This document shows positions 1 through 9,672 of a stretch of 64,000 bases of DNA, piece after piece; position 1 is the stretch's first letter; every line of letters starts with the position of its first letter. Under the pieces are notes generated by a model, which did no database searches, was not told the origin of the DNA, and worked only from the letters and a program-made list of their open reading frames with translations. The translations under genes were made by a program, and so were the position numbers. The stretch is from Streptococcus mitis SK564 (GTDB lineage Bacteria > Bacillota > Bacilli > Lactobacillales > Streptococcaceae), in assembly GCF_000148525.1 (NCBI RefSeq), contig NZ_AEDU01000008.1, forward strand, positions 62,001 to 126,000, in the 5' to 3' direction.

Positions 1-342
1 TATAACGAAAATAGGAGCATATGTAAAACTCTAAGCAGACAGAGCCTGCTAACTCATGACAGAAAAAGATGTTTAGCCTATAGTGCTGGCATTAAAAAAT
101 CCTCACACATCACGCAAGGAAATCGCTATATCAAACAGGCTTTGACCATATCGGGATTAATTGCAGCACATTCTAAGGATCCAGCTTTTTCTTCTTTTTA
201 CAATCGAATTTCCCAAAGAGGAAGCAAGATGAAAGCCGTCATTGCTTGTACTCATAAGATTCTCAGAATCATTTACAAACTACTCTCCACCAAGCAGACT
301 TATCAAAAAGAAAAGGCGCTAGGACTGAGGAAACAGTTCTAA
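1..342 (+). pseudogene. IS110-family transposase, C-terminal remnant
   Basis: An open frame from the window edge ends at 342. Its last ~85 residues carry the IS110/IS116 C-terminal pattern: LAYSAGI, then GNRYIKQAL, then a basic tail. The matching upstream motif (ITKIGAYVKL, the usual 'EIGDxxRF' block) is in another frame and is followed by stops, so at least one frameshift separates the two parts. It is a dead fragment. The rest of the element lies outside the window or is lost, and no element end can be defined here. Confidence 0.75.
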
Positions 343-426
343 CGCCAAAACTAAAAAAATTTCAATTACAGTATAGCACAGGAAGTGATTTTTTGCGCTT
401 TTTTACTGTCTTTTTTCAAATAAAAA

Positions 427-467
427 CACCTCAAAAGTTAGATTTTCTAGCTCTAACTTTTGAGGTG
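427..467. repeat. Perfect 16-bp hairpin, copy A of a dispersed repeat
   Basis: Arms 427-442 and 452-467 are perfectly complementary around a 9-base loop. A diverged copy lies at 36975-37015, and similarity continues to the right of both ('GATAGTCTTTT' follows each). It sits between the IS110 remnant and the 3' end of the UPF0291 gene, so it may serve as a terminator for either, but its recurrence suggests a mobile or IS-derived origin. Confidence 0.6.
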
Positions 468-535
468 CGGCTCATTTATGTATGATAGTCTTTTGGTATT
501 ATTTCATCTATCTTTGTTAAAAGAAATAATACATA

Positions 536-793
536 TTATGAATTTGGGTCATCAAGACTACGGCCATGTAATCCTTTTTCACGTTGGACTTTACGTAGTT
601 TTTCTGGTGTAACATCGTTCCCTTCTTCGTCCACAATTTTGATCCCTTCAATATGGTGACGAACAGTGCGACGATAACCTTCGATGTACTCCTCACGTAG
701 TTTGGCTTGTTCTACTTTTTCTTCCGGTGTCAAGCCTTCTGCTTTTTTCTTTTTAGCTAGCTCGTTGATACGAGCAATTTTTTTCGGATCCAT
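536..793 (-). CDS. UPF0291 (DUF896/YnzC-like) small protein
   Basis: A small 85-residue protein, highly charged and rich in Lys and Glu, beginning [15 protein letters not shown], as in the UPF0291/DUF896 family of Firmicutes. The start was set at the ATG at 793 because AAGGAG lies about 6 bases upstream; an upstream in-frame extension of 13 codons has no such site. It follows glyS with a gap of about 40 bases and is probably co-transcribed with glyQS. B. subtilis relatives include the SOS-linked YnzC; the role here is unknown. Confidence 0.85.
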   Translation of the reverse strand: MDPKKIARINELAKKKKAEGLTPEEKVEQAKLREEYIEGYRRTVRHHIEGIKIVDEEGNDVTPEKLRKVQREKGLHGRSLDDPNS

Positions 794-835
794 TTCTTCT
801 CCTTTTTGATAAGATAAAGTCCCGTTTATCAAATT

Positions 836-2872
836 TTATTTAGTGTTAATTTGGTTAAAACGAGCAAGCTTTGCTGCTTTTTGAGTTAAATGAGACAAGA
901 TTGCCAAACGATTTTGACGGACTGCTTCATTTTCAGCCATAACCATGGTATTCTCAAAGAATGCATCAATGACTGGGCTAAGAGCAAAGAGTTGTTTCAA
1001 TTGCTGACTGGCAGTCCCTGACAAAACGAGTGATTCTACTGCTTCTGCCAAGGTTTTCTCTTCTTCATTCTCAAAGAGAGCCGAATCAACTGTAGCAACT
1101 CCTTCTGCCTTCTCAGCCAAGTTAAAGGCACGAGAAAGTGATTCAACAGATGGTTTAAAGTCTTCTTTCTTGCTTGCTTCTACGAGAGCACTTGCTGCTT
1201 CCAACATATCCGCCACAACAAAGTTTGAACCTGCAAGAACGGCTTCCTTGATATCTTTTGGAGTAGATCCCATCATCTTATCAACACGAGCCTTGATAAA
1301 GTCCATAACCTCTGACTTATTTTCATAAGTCAAGCTGTCAAATTTCAAAGCATAAAGGCTATCAATCAACTCATCCATAGCAATGTGCCAACCAAAGGTA
1401 TCCAAGATACGAACCACACCTTGAGTCGCACGACGAAGGGCATAAGGGTCATTAGAACCTGATGGAATCAAGCCTACTGAGAAGAAACTCAAAATCGTAT
1501 CCAATTTGTCTGCAATGGCAAGCACTGCGCCGACCTTGCTCTCTGGAAGTTCTCCTTCAGCTGAAGTAGGCATGTAGTGTTCACGAATAGCAGCTGCCAC
1601 CGCTGGAGTTTCCCCAGCAAGAAGGGCATATTTCTCACCCATAATTCCTTGGAGTTCATCAAATTCACCAACCATACCTGTCAACAAGTCAAACTTGTAA
1701 ATGGCTGCTGCACGGGCTAGGTCAATCGTTTCATCCGCTGACAAGCCTGCTTTTTCTGCCAATAGAATAGCAATCTGACCAGTACGAATCATGTGTTCAC
1801 GAAGGGAACCGATTTTCTCATGGAAAGTCACATTGTTTAATTTTTCAACAAGGTCAGAAATCACCAATTTTTGGTCTTCACGCCAGAAGAATTCACCGTC
1901 TTCCAAGCGGGCTACCAAGACTTTTTCATTTCCTTTGATGACATTTTCCAAATACTCTGCATTTCCGTTACGAACAGAAATGAAGTTTGGCAAGAGCTTG
2001 CCATCTTGATCACGAACAACAAAGTAACGTTGGTGTTCTTTCATCGAAGTTACCAAGACTTCTTCTGGAACGTCAAGGTATTTGGCATCAAAACTTCCCA
2101 TAAAGGCAGTTGGGTATTCAACCAAGTTCAAGACTTCATTAAGCAAATCAGCATCAATTTCGATACTTACACCATGTTTTGCCTCAATTTCCTTGATTTG
2201 GTCAACAATCATTTGCTCACGTTCACGTGGATCTGCAATTACAAACTGACGACGAAGGTCTTCTTCATAGCTCAAGGCTGACTGAATCTTAGTTTCTTTT
2301 CCCAAGAAACGATGGCCACGGCTCACACGACCGCCCTTGATATCAAGGAAATCCAAATCAAACTCTTCTTCATCTAAAAGAACAGTCAAAGTGTGAACAG
2401 GACGAATGTATTCAAAGCTATTTCCAGCCCAGTGCATGCTAACAGGGAAAGTCAGTGACTTCAAAACATCTACAACACCAGGAACAATGGCTTCAACTGC
2501 TTGACCAATTTCTTCCTTAGTGACATAGACATATTCTTCACCCTTAATTTCACGAAATTCGATATCTTCAACAGTCAATCCTTTTCCACGAACAAATCCT
2601 TGAGCTGCTTTTGTGAAGTTTCCATCACTATCCAAGGCAATTTTCTTTGCTGGCCCCTTAAAATCTTCTGTCAAATCAGACTGTTTGTCTGCAAGACCAG
2701 TTACACGAACAGCCAAACGACGTGGTGTTGAGAAGGTTTGAATAGCTTCAAAAGACAGGCGGTTCTCCTTGAGGAAGGCTGCCATTTTTTCACCTAGTTG
2801 TTTTTCACTTGGTGTGACAACATAGGCTGGTAATTCTTCAAGACCAAGTTCTACTAATAAGTTTTTTGTCAT
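836..2872 (-). CDS. glyS: Glycyl-tRNA synthetase beta subunit
   Basis: This 678-residue protein has the normal length for the beta subunit of the bacterial alpha2beta2 glycyl-tRNA synthetase. It begins with the family signature [15 protein letters not shown] and contains an internal HD-like segment and a C-terminal DALR-type anticodon-binding region (about residues 570-670, ending [10 protein letters not shown]). With GlyQ it charges tRNA-Gly in the cytoplasm. It is downstream of glyQ on the same strand, but a 211-bp spacer with several hairpins separates them, which is unusual for a tight operon. It is probably controlled by the T-box at 4.6-4.8 kb. Confidence 0.97.
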   Translation of the reverse strand: MTKNLLVELGLEELPAYVVTPSEKQLGEKMAAFLKENRLSFEAIQTFSTPRRLAVRVTGLADKQSDLTEDFKGPAKKIALDSDGNFTKAAQGFVRGKGLTVEDIEFREIKGEEYVYVTKEEIGQAVEAIVPGVVDVLKSLTFPVSMHWAGNSFEYIRPVHTLTVLLDEEEFDLDFLDIKGGRVSRGHRFLGKETKIQSALSYEEDLRRQFVIADPREREQMIVDQIKEIEAKHGVSIEIDADLLNEVLNLVEYPTAFMGSFDAKYLDVPEEVLVTSMKEHQRYFVVRDQDGKLLPNFISVRNGNAEYLENVIKGNEKVLVARLEDGEFFWREDQKLVISDLVEKLNNVTFHEKIGSLREHMIRTGQIAILLAEKAGLSADETIDLARAAAIYKFDLLTGMVGEFDELQGIMGEKYALLAGETPAVAAAIREHYMPTSAEGELPESKVGAVLAIADKLDTILSFFSVGLIPSGSNDPYALRRATQGVVRILDTFGWHIAMDELIDSLYALKFDSLTYENKSEVMDFIKARVDKMMGSTPKDIKEAVLAGSNFVVADMLEAASALVEASKKEDFKPSVESLSRAFNLAEKAEGVATVDSALFENEEEKTLAEAVESLVLSGTASQQLKQLFALSPVIDAFFENTMVMAENEAVRQNRLAILSHLTQKAAKLARFNQINTK

Positions 2873-3083
2873 GTTTTTTCTCCGAAAAATATCTTTTTAT
2901 TTTCCAGTTTGCCTTATGTGATTGGCACGCAAGCAACCAACTTCGTTGTTTCATTGCTAAAATTGGAGCCAAAAGTCTCCAATTTTGCCTAATATCCTTA
3001 GCTTCACTAAGGATACCTTCAGCACTGCGGCAACTGGTTCAGGGCTCACACTGTTAGCCCATTTTCGTAATTTGTCACTTTCT
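2873..3083. other. Hairpin-rich spacer between glyQ and glyS
   Basis: No gene is visible in this spacer. It holds three separate hairpins: a perfect 10-bp stem (2959-2968 with 2977-2986), a perfect 8-bp stem (2993-3000 with 3008-3015) and GGGCT/AGCCC near 3043-3061. None has a U-tract typical of a strong terminator on the minus strand. They may be processing or stability elements for the glyQS transcript, or debris of a small insertion. Confidence 0.5.
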
Positions 3084-4001
3084 TTATTCTGTGTCTTCTG
3101 CTAAGAGTTTAGCTCGTGTTGCTTCATCTAAAAGTGGGTAGCCTAGGCGTTTGCGTTCTGCGACAAAGGTTTTGGCTACGACACGGGCCAAGTTACGGAT
3201 ACGAGCGATATAACCTGCGCGCTCTGTTACAGATACGGCACCACGCGCATCAAGCAGGTTAAAGGTATGTGAACATTTGAGAACATAGTCATAGGCAGGG
3301 TGCACCAATCCTTCTTCCAAGGCACGACCAGCTTCTTTTTCAAACTTATCAAAGTTTTCCAGCAACATTTCTTGATCTGAAATTTCAAATGAATATTTTG
3401 AGTGCTCGTACTCAGGCTGAATAAAGATTTCTCCGTATTTTACACCATCAGCCCACTCGATATCATAGACAGAGTCTACTTCTTGAATGTAAGAAGCCAA
3501 ACGCTCCAAACCATAGGTAACTTCCGCAGTCACAGGACCAGTTGCCAGTCCACCTACTTGTTGGAAATAAGTGAACTGAGTGATTTCCATCCCATCAAGC
3601 CAAACTTCCCAACCAAGACCAGCTGAACCAGTTGATGGATTTTCCCAGTTATCCTCAACGAAACGAATATCGTGTTCCAAAGGATTGATTCCCAATTTTT
3701 CCAAAGACTCAAGGTACAGTTCTTGAATATTTGATGGAGAAGGCTTCATCACCACTTGAAATTGGTGGTGTTGATAAAGGCGGTTAGGGTTTTCTCCGTA
3801 ACGACCGTCAGCAGGACGACGTGATGGCTCTACGTAAGCCGCATTCCATGGCTCAGGTCCGATAGCACGAAGGAAAGTGTAAGGACTCATTGTCCCCGCA
3901 CCTTTTTCATTATCATAAGCCTGCATAAGCATACAACCTTGGTCATTCCAAAATTGTTGCAAAGTAAGGATGATTTCCTGGAAAGTCAATTTTTTAGACA
4001 T
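3084..4001 (-). CDS. glyQ: Glycyl-tRNA synthetase alpha subunit
   Basis: A class II catalytic subunit of 305 residues, the usual length. GPEPW (48-52) and EPSRRP (58-63) belong to the active-site region that binds ATP and glycine. It pairs with GlyS. The start ATG at 4001 has GGAG upstream. A second copy of the ribosome-binding site and first seven codons (MSKKLTF) lies about 170 bases upstream at 4175; only the copy at 4001 opens into the full enzyme. Confidence 0.97.
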   Translation of the reverse strand: MSKKLTFQEIILTLQQFWNDQGCMLMQAYDNEKGAGTMSPYTFLRAIGPEPWNAAYVEPSRRPADGRYGENPNRLYQHHQFQVVMKPSPSNIQELYLESLEKLGINPLEHDIRFVEDNWENPSTGSAGLGWEVWLDGMEITQFTYFQQVGGLATGPVTAEVTYGLERLASYIQEVDSVYDIEWADGVKYGEIFIQPEYEHSKYSFEISDQEMLLENFDKFEKEAGRALEEGLVHPAYDYVLKCSHTFNLLDARGAVSVTERAGYIARIRNLARVVAKTFVAERKRLGYPLLDEATRAKLLAEDTE

Positions 4002-4076
4002 TATTTACTCCTTTTTATATAAATTACTTGCGATACGAGTCTGCCTCGTCGATCATACGAGGCAAGACGAGTTAGT

Positions 4077-4153
4077 ACTGCGTCTAGCTCAGGCACTCTA
4101 GTGCTGAGTGTGGGGTAGCCCGACTGTAAGGAGGTCTCTGCCACTGACGCAGT
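4077..4153. repeat. Inverted-repeat segment inserted ahead of glyQ
   Basis: Perfect 8-bp arms ACTGCGTC (4077-4084) and GACGCAGT (4146-4153) enclose a second hairpin (CTCAG-GCACT against AGTGC-TGAG, with one bulged base). Another hairpin, TGCCTCG/CGAGGCA, lies at 4042-4064. The segment separates the two copies of the glyQ translation start, as a small stem-loop insertion would. Confidence 0.55.
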
Positions 4154-4175
4154 AAAATGTTAATTTCTTAGACAT
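4098..4175 (-). other. Duplicated glyQ start opening into a 25-codon ORF
   Basis: A site resembling the glyQ one (AAAGGAG, 6 bases, ATG) is followed by MSKKLTF, identical to the GlyQ N-terminus, then by unrelated codons and a TAG. About 40 bases around this start match the true glyQ start region with a few differences. It is most likely a relic of a local duplication or insertion. Whether it is translated, or affects glyQ expression, cannot be told from sequence. Confidence 0.55.
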
Positions 4176-4210
4176 TGTTTACTCCTTTAATTTATATTAT
4201 CTTCTTAGAT

Positions 4211-4582
4211 TTATTTTTCAAGCAACCAAGAAAAGGCTGGGTCCTGAAAAATATGACGTTTAGGAACAGTTTGTAAATTCTGATCGCATTCATCTATTGT
4301 ACCTAATTTCAAAGCACAGACTTCTGGTATATTTTCTTGAACAGTGAAAATTTGACTATGACAGTTCTGGCAGTAATAACGCTGTTTTCCTGGAGAAGAA
4401 CTATAGGAAACAAGCTTTTCTTTTCCATGCAATACTAGATTTTCACTGCTAACTTTAGCATTAACTGTATAGGCAGACGCAGTTGCTTTCCGACAAAATG
4501 AGCAATGACAAAAAACTATTTCCGACAATTCTTCATCTAGAGTGTAGGTGACTGCTTTACATAAACAAGATCCTTTAAGCAT
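4211..4582 (-). CDS. GFA / CENP-V domain zinc-binding protein
   Basis: A 123-residue protein with the glutathione-dependent formaldehyde-activating (GFA/CENP-V) fold. Cysteine ligands are visible: C6 and C8 (GSCLCKA), C25-C27-C30 (CHCSFC) and C71-C74 (CQNC). The family binds two structural zincs; enzymatic activity is proven for few members, so no substrate is assigned. The start at 4582 has AAGGAG 5 bases upstream. It is the first gene after the glycine T-box, so it is probably co-regulated with glyQS, an unexpected partner. Confidence 0.85.
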   Translation of the reverse strand: MLKGSCLCKAVTYTLDEELSEIVFCHCSFCRKATASAYTVNAKVSSENLVLHGKEKLVSYSSSPGKQRYYCQNCHSQIFTVQENIPEVCALKLGTIDECDQNLQTVPKRHIFQDPAFSWLLEK

Positions 4583-4604
4583 TACGCTCCTTTCTACTTA
4601 GGCA

Positions 4605-4805
4605 TTAGACGAATTCAAAAAGAACCGAATGTCAACACCCAAGCCTTGCGACTAGGGGCGTCAGAAACGCGGTTCCACCCTAATTTATTACTTCATTGTT
4701 TTTGAAAATACTACAGAAAGCGCCAGTTCTTTATTTTGCCCTACTTGGCTCCCACTATTCCAAGCTCGCTTGAAGAACGCCATAAGACTTTCTTTCCTGC
4801 TGACT
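4605..4805 (-). promoter_or_regulatory. Glycine-type T-box leader (glyQS)
   Basis: The conserved T-box (AGGGTGGAACCGCG on the minus strand, 4668-4681) follows a long stem I region beginning just after the promoter. Downstream, GAACCG within the T-box region pairs with CGGTTC before a run of Ts near 4616-4626, giving the terminator that competes with the antiterminator. A GGC triplet in the 3' side of stem I (in ...AACTGGCGCT...) is a candidate glycine specifier. Uncharged tRNA-Gly should favour read-through into the GFA gene and glyQS. Confidence 0.9.
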
Positions 4806-4834
4806 ATTATATCAAAAATTAGAACAATGTACAA
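4806..4834 (-). promoter_or_regulatory. Sigma-A promoter of the T-box transcript
   Basis: Minus-strand TTGTAC (4829-4834) and TATAAT (4806-4811) are separated by 17 bases, a near-consensus vegetative promoter directly ahead of the T-box leader. Confidence 0.85.
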
Positions 4835-4850
4835 TTCTTTTTATGATTTT

Positions 4851-5693
4851 CTAGAAATCCATATCATCAACTCGTGGAGCACCAGACTGAACAGCAATTG
4901 TTTTTAAAGTCTCTCTCTCCTCACGACTCAATTCAATTCCAAAGCAATCAAGATTAGCCTGAATACGAGACGCTGTGACAGATTTCGGAAGCGGTAAAAA
5001 TCCTTCTGCCAAGCTCCAGGCCAAGGCTATCTGAGCAACCGATTTTCCGTGATTTACCGCGATTTCTTGCACTTGCTTGCTATCAAACAGTTCTCCCTGA
5101 CCAAAAGGGCCCCAAGCTTCCAATAAGATTCCTTTTTCTCGACAGTAATCTACGACTTCCTCTTGATACACACCTGGAGCCAAACGAACTTGATTGACCG
5201 CTGGAAGAATTTTTGCTGTTTCAAGCAAGGCATTCAAATGATGAGGAAGAAAATTACTAACACCGATAGCACGGATTTTGCCTTCTAGGTAAAGATCCTC
5301 CATCGCTCTCCAAACTTCTGAATTTCGGATTTTCCAGTGGTTACTTTCTCTGAGTGGTTTTGGATTTGGCCAATGAATCAAATACAAATCCAAATATTCC
5401 AAACCCAGCTTCTCTAAAGACTCTTCAAAAGCCTGACGAGCTTGCTCATAGTTGTGATTTGTATTCCACAATTTACTGGTTACAAAAATTTCCTCACGCG
5501 GTACTCCACTATCTTGAATAGCACGACCAACGCTTTCTTCATTTTTATAGATAGCTGCCGTATCGATATGGCGATAACCTGCCTTTAAAGCCTCTAGGAC
5601 AGCTTGATAGGCAATCTCTCCATTTTCAGATTTCCATGTTCCAAATCCTAGAACTGGAATTGGAACGCTATTATTTAAAGTATAAGATTTCAT
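4851..5693 (-). CDS. Aldo/keto reductase
   Basis: An NADPH-dependent aldo/keto reductase of 280 residues, the standard length for AKR5-like bacterial enzymes. The catalytic tetrad is visible: D44 and Y49 (HIDTAAIYKNE), K74 (TSKLWNTNH) and H107 (LYLIHWPNP). The C-terminal cofactor motif LPKSVT is present. The substrate is unknown; relatives reduce 2,5-diketogluconate, methylglyoxal or other carbonyls. It stands alone between the T-box promoter and pgdA on the same strand. Confidence 0.92.
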   Translation of the reverse strand: MKSYTLNNSVPIPVLGFGTWKSENGEIAYQAVLEALKAGYRHIDTAAIYKNEESVGRAIQDSGVPREEIFVTSKLWNTNHNYEQARQAFEESLEKLGLEYLDLYLIHWPNPKPLRESNHWKIRNSEVWRAMEDLYLEGKIRAIGVSNFLPHHLNALLETAKILPAVNQVRLAPGVYQEEVVDYCREKGILLEAWGPFGQGELFDSKQVQEIAVNHGKSVAQIALAWSLAEGFLPLPKSVTASRIQANLDCFGIELSREERETLKTIAVQSGAPRVDDMDF

Positions 5694-5769
5694 TATTTTT
5701 CCTTTCTATGTGAAGAAAATCCAAAGAAACAAATTCTCAAAGAAAACTTATCTCTTTAGATTTTGTGTA

Positions 5770-7161
5770 TTATTGATCACGGTCATAATAAAGCTGGTGA
5801 GCTTTAAGACGAGTATCTAACAAATCTGGAATTGTTACAAAGTCATAACCTTGCCCTTTCAAGTAGTCAATAACCTTCGGTAGAGCATTTACCGTCTCAG
5901 CATGGATATCATGCATGAGAATAATAGAACCATTCTTGACTTCACGCTGAATTTCTGTCAAAATAGATGCTTCATTTTTACTCTTCCAGTCCAGACTATC
6001 TACATCCCACATAATAAAGCTCAAATCTAAGCTATTGCGAATGTCATCTGTAATGGCTCCATAAGGCGGACGCATGAGTTTTGAACTAGAACCCAGCACC
6101 TTAGTTAGCGCATCCTCCGTATCAGTAATTTGTTTTTTGGCTTCATCAAGCGAAAGTTTTGAGAGAACTGGATGGCTCCAACTATGGTTTCCAATGACAT
6201 GACCATCTGCTTTCATGCGTTTCAAAATCTCTTCATTGCCAGAAACATTCTTACCTAAAACAAAGAAAGTTGCCTTGATACCATACTTAGAAAGAGTATC
6301 TAATGCTTGATTTGTCGTCGCAGGATTTGGTCCATCATCAAAAGTCAAGGCCACTACTTTACGATTTTTCTTTTCATAATAAGCCTTATATAGCTCTGCA
6401 TCCTTATCTAATAAATAAGAGGACTGAATAAGTTCAAAAAAACTAGATACTGGCAAGGCAATCTCGTCTAGATTTTCAACTGACTGACTTGGATAAAGAA
6501 TAATCTGACTATCCTTATAATCAAAATTCCATGCAGACAAGTCTTGGTCAGAGAATCCTTTAACAATCTGATCAATCTTTTCTTGTTCTAATTTCTTATC
6601 CTGTAAGAAAGAAGTCAGTTCTTTTAACAACTTCTCTTTAGCCTTACTAGCATCTGAAAATAGTTGATCAAGGGTAAAAGGTTTACCGTCTTCTGTCAAA
6701 TGCACTTTCGCTAGACTAGTTTTTTCAGTCTCTTCAACTTTTGACGAAGTTAAATCATAGACTTGTTTCATCACACTTCGGTTGACAATCCCTTTTAAAG
6801 TCGCATCCTGTTTCTCCGTATAATAAAAAACCAGATTTTCTTTGTCTTCCAGATTTTCCTTAATATCCTGTGTCATGATTTCTTTTACAGATGAAATCAC
6901 TTGCTCCCCTTGGAGAGGATAATAGGCAATTACTTCTGCTTGTCCCTTACGAAAATGATCCTTCTGATTTCCCTCACTCAATTGATCATCTTTCTCTTTT
7001 TTGAGCGATTCAATCTTTTGTTCAAAACTTTGTTTTGTGTATATTTTGTATCCAATTATTGAACCAAGGACACAAATACTTACTGAAAAGATAGCTACTA
7101 GGGCTATTAGACTCATTCTTATCTTATCGTGATTCTCACGCTTTGCTCTACTTTTATCCAT
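5770..7161 (-). CDS. pgdA: Peptidoglycan N-acetylglucosamine deacetylase
   Basis: A 463-residue membrane-anchored deacetylase with one N-terminal transmembrane segment (about 15-40), a helical middle domain and a C-terminal NodB domain (about 268-455). Catalytic residues fall at D275/D276 (TFDDGPNP), H326 and H330 (HSWSH), RPPYG at 364-368 and H417 (LMHDIH), matching pneumococcal PgdA in length and spacing. It removes acetyl groups from peptidoglycan GlcNAc outside the cell and gives lysozyme resistance. Confidence 0.95.
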   Translation of the reverse strand: MDKSRAKRENHDKIRMSLIALVAIFSVSICVLGSIIGYKIYTKQSFEQKIESLKKEKDDQLSEGNQKDHFRKGQAEVIAYYPLQGEQVISSVKEIMTQDIKENLEDKENLVFYYTEKQDATLKGIVNRSVMKQVYDLTSSKVEETEKTSLAKVHLTEDGKPFTLDQLFSDASKAKEKLLKELTSFLQDKKLEQEKIDQIVKGFSDQDLSAWNFDYKDSQIILYPSQSVENLDEIALPVSSFFELIQSSYLLDKDAELYKAYYEKKNRKVVALTFDDGPNPATTNQALDTLSKYGIKATFFVLGKNVSGNEEILKRMKADGHVIGNHSWSHPVLSKLSLDEAKKQITDTEDALTKVLGSSSKLMRPPYGAITDDIRNSLDLSFIMWDVDSLDWKSKNEASILTEIQREVKNGSIILMHDIHAETVNALPKVIDYLKGQGYDFVTIPDLLDTRLKAHQLYYDRDQ

Positions 7162-7240
7162 AAGACCATCATATCAAATTCAAGCTATAATTTCAATGAT
7201 TTTGGAGGAAATAGTATATTAAAAAAGAGTCTTAAAAAAT

Positions 7241-7267
7241 AACCGATTCCATTGCTGAGAATCGGTT
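7241..7267 (-). terminator. Rho-independent terminator after the ClC gene
   Basis: A perfect 9-bp stem (AACCGATTC/GAATCGGTT) with a 9-base loop, followed on the minus strand by ATTTTTT. It lies 59 bases past the ClC stop and probably ends the ylqF-rnhB-clc transcript. Confidence 0.85.
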
Positions 7268-7325
7268 TTCTAATATATTTAATTAAGAAGCTTATTTTTA
7301 CATAATATAAATTATGTAAAAAATC

Positions 7326-8876
7326 CTACAATAACAAATCCTTGACTTCCCCAATTTCACTTTTTGGAATAACTAGGTGAATCATATCACCGAGATACAT
7401 TCTGGTTGAACCGTTAACGGTTTGGCTCTTGCCATTATGGACTTGAGTTGTGATGAGGATATTATGTGGTAAGTTGAGTTCGTGTACTTGTTTTCCAGCA
7501 ATTTTGTCTGATACAGGAATTTCAATGAGGGTGACTTCTCCTTCGTCTGTTGCTTCTTCTGGTAGCATTTTTTCAAGCATGGCCTCATAGACTGGAGCAC
7601 CCTTGAGCAAATCCATGACGATGTAGGCAACTAAGGTCACTAAGCCAAGTGGCATGAGGTTGCGAATATCTCCTACCATCTCAGTTACGAGTATCATAGC
7701 AGTTAAGGGTGCCTTAGATATTGCTCCAAAATAGCCACTCATTCCCAGAATGACAAATATAGGGAATTGCTCTTGACTGACAAGTCCAAGATTGACACAA
7801 ATGACACCAACTAGGGCTCCAAGCAATGAACCAAGCGCCAGAATTGGTAGGAAAATTCCACCTGGAAGGCCACTTCCATAACTAATCATGCTCCAAACAA
7901 AGCGAATCAAAAAGTAAGCTAATAGAACTTGGAAACTAAAATCTTGCTCAGTTAGGGAAAGAACCAGCTGATTTCCACCACCAAGGATTTGTGGTAAGAA
8001 GATCCCGACTGGTATGATGAGAATGAAAGCCAGAATTGGATAATATGCTCTATCCAAACGGATTTTTTGACCAAGCCAATCATAAACTCGACCAACATTG
8101 AGTACAGCTTTCTCATAGAGAAAACCGGAAAGTCCCAGAAAAATTCCCATGAGGAGGTAAATCCAATACTGGTCTAGAGTCATAAGTGGGATATTATCTG
8201 GCATATCCAGTACGGGTGTTAGGCCAAATATGAGCAAAGAGACAAAGTTTGCTACGAGACTAGCTGCGAGAGTTGAGACCCAGAAAAATCGTGAAAAATG
8301 GTGATAAACTTCTTCTACCACAAAGAGAAGTCCTGCAATCGGTGCATTAAAGGCTGCAGCTAAACCAGCGGCAGCTCCACTAGCAATCAAGGAACGTTCC
8401 TCTACTGGACTGGATTTGAGCCATTTGGCAATTCCTTTACCACCGACCGCTCCAAGTTGAATACTGGGTCCCTCACGCCCCAGCATAAGACCGCTAGCAA
8501 TAGCAAGAATTCCTAGAATATATTTTTTCCAAAGAACTCCCCACCAGTTGAGGGTCATCAGTCCCTTTAATTCAGCTTCGACTTGAGGAATTCCTGAACC
8601 TTTGATGTCTTTTTCTGACCGAGTTAATTTCGCACTGAGCCAACAAACTATTAAATAAAATAGACCAATGATAAAAAGATTGCGCACTAGGTGCGCTTGA
8701 TCTTGATAAAGTCCTTGTATCAGGTGGAAGCCTTTTTCGATTAAGAACCGAAAAGATCCAACGATAATTCCAACAACGAGACCGACGATGATTCCTCGTC
8801 CAACTTGGGATAATATGGTGCTTGAGGCAAAGGCAAATTCTTTCTTGGAACTGAGTGTTTCTGACTGTTCCTCCAT
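7326..8876 (-). CDS. ClC-type chloride channel/transporter with C-terminal TrkA-C domain
   Basis: About 516 residues with ten or more hydrophobic segments. Canonical ClC selectivity motifs are seen: GSGIPQ, GREGPSIQLG, GGIFLPILALG and a conserved late Tyr-containing segment. The glutamate of GREGP is the gating or proton glutamate of CLC exchangers. The last ~75 residues resemble a TrkA-C/RCK regulatory domain. The start was moved from 8936 to the ATG at 8876 because AAGGA precedes it by 6 bases and this avoids a 44-bp overlap with rnhB. Confidence 0.9.
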   Translation of the reverse strand: MEEQSETLSSKKEFAFASSTILSQVGRGIIVGLVVGIIVGSFRFLIEKGFHLIQGLYQDQAHLVRNLFIIGLFYLIVCWLSAKLTRSEKDIKGSGIPQVEAELKGLMTLNWWGVLWKKYILGILAIASGLMLGREGPSIQLGAVGGKGIAKWLKSSPVEERSLIASGAAAGLAAAFNAPIAGLLFVVEEVYHHFSRFFWVSTLAASLVANFVSLLIFGLTPVLDMPDNIPLMTLDQYWIYLLMGIFLGLSGFLYEKAVLNVGRVYDWLGQKIRLDRAYYPILAFILIIPVGIFLPQILGGGNQLVLSLTEQDFSFQVLLAYFLIRFVWSMISYGSGLPGGIFLPILALGSLLGALVGVICVNLGLVSQEQFPIFVILGMSGYFGAISKAPLTAMILVTEMVGDIRNLMPLGLVTLVAYIVMDLLKGAPVYEAMLEKMLPEEATDEGEVTLIEIPVSDKIAGKQVHELNLPHNILITTQVHNGKSQTVNGSTRMYLGDMIHLVIPKSEIGEVKDLLL

Positions 8877-8892
8877 AATCATTCCTTCTAAC

Positions 8893-9672
8893 TTAACTTT
8901 CTTTTTTTCCTGAAACCAGCGATTTAACAGGTTCAAAACTGGTTCTGTGAATTGGGGTAACTCCTAGTTTTTTCAGTCCTTCTAAGTGTTTAGCTGTTCC
9001 ATATCCTGCATTAGCAGCGAAATCATAGCCAGGAAATTGCTGATCGTATTCCTTCATCAATTCATCACGTGTCACCTTGGCTACTATAGAAGCTGCTGCG
9101 ATCGAGAGAGAATTAGCATCACCCTTGATGATGGAGGTTTGTGAAATTGGCAATTCCAGCTTCATGGCATCTATCAAAAGGTGCTCAGGTTGCGGACGGA
9201 GCTGGGAGATAGCTTCCTTCATGGCCAGTTTGGTTGCTTCATAGATATTGACTTGGTCGATGATATGATTATCCATGATACCAATCCCGATTGACAAAGC
9301 TTGGTCCTGAACGGCTTGGAAAATCTCCAGATGTTTCTTTTTAGGAATTTTCTTGCTGTCGTTGAGACCTTTAATCTTACAATTTTTAGGTAAGATAACG
9401 GCTGCAGCGACTACAGGCCCAGCCAGAGGACCTCGGCCAACCTCATCAACACCAGCAATTAAGGTCAATCCTTGCTTATAAAGTTCCTTTTCGTAGGAAA
9501 GCATGGATTCCAAACGAAGATCCTCATCCAATTCTGCCTGAATGGCTTTTTTACGCTTGCTGATTTCCTTTTGAACTCCAGAGCGATTATCCTTTTCAAG
9601 ATCTAGAAAAATAGGGCTATCAAGGTCCTTGACCGTTTCAAGGAGTTCTTTGATTTCTTTAATCGTCGCCAT
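8893..9672 (-). CDS. rnhB: Ribonuclease HII
   Basis: A 259-residue type 2 RNase H that removes ribonucleotides from DNA. The first catalytic motif [11 protein letters not shown] is near residue 75 and LLIDAM supplies a further acidic residue; the family helix-turn segment [14 protein letters not shown] follows. The N-terminal ~70 residues form the extension typical of Firmicute RnhB. Its start overlaps the ylqF stop by 14 bases, indicating translational coupling. Confidence 0.96.
   Translation of the reverse strand: MATIKEIKELLETVKDLDSPIFLDLEKDNRSGVQKEISKRKKAIQAELDEDLRLESMLSYEKELYKQGLTLIAGVDEVGRGPLAGPVVAAAVILPKNCKIKGLNDSKKIPKKKHLEIFQAVQDQALSIGIGIMDNHIIDQVNIYEATKLAMKEAISQLRPQPEHLLIDAMKLELPISQTSIIKGDANSLSIAAASIVAKVTRDELMKEYDQQFPGYDFAANAGYGTAKHLEGLKKLGVTPIHRTSFEPVKSLVSGKKES

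Noticed and set aside
1871-2281. 136-codon open frame opposite glyS
   Set aside because: A shadow of glyS on the other strand.
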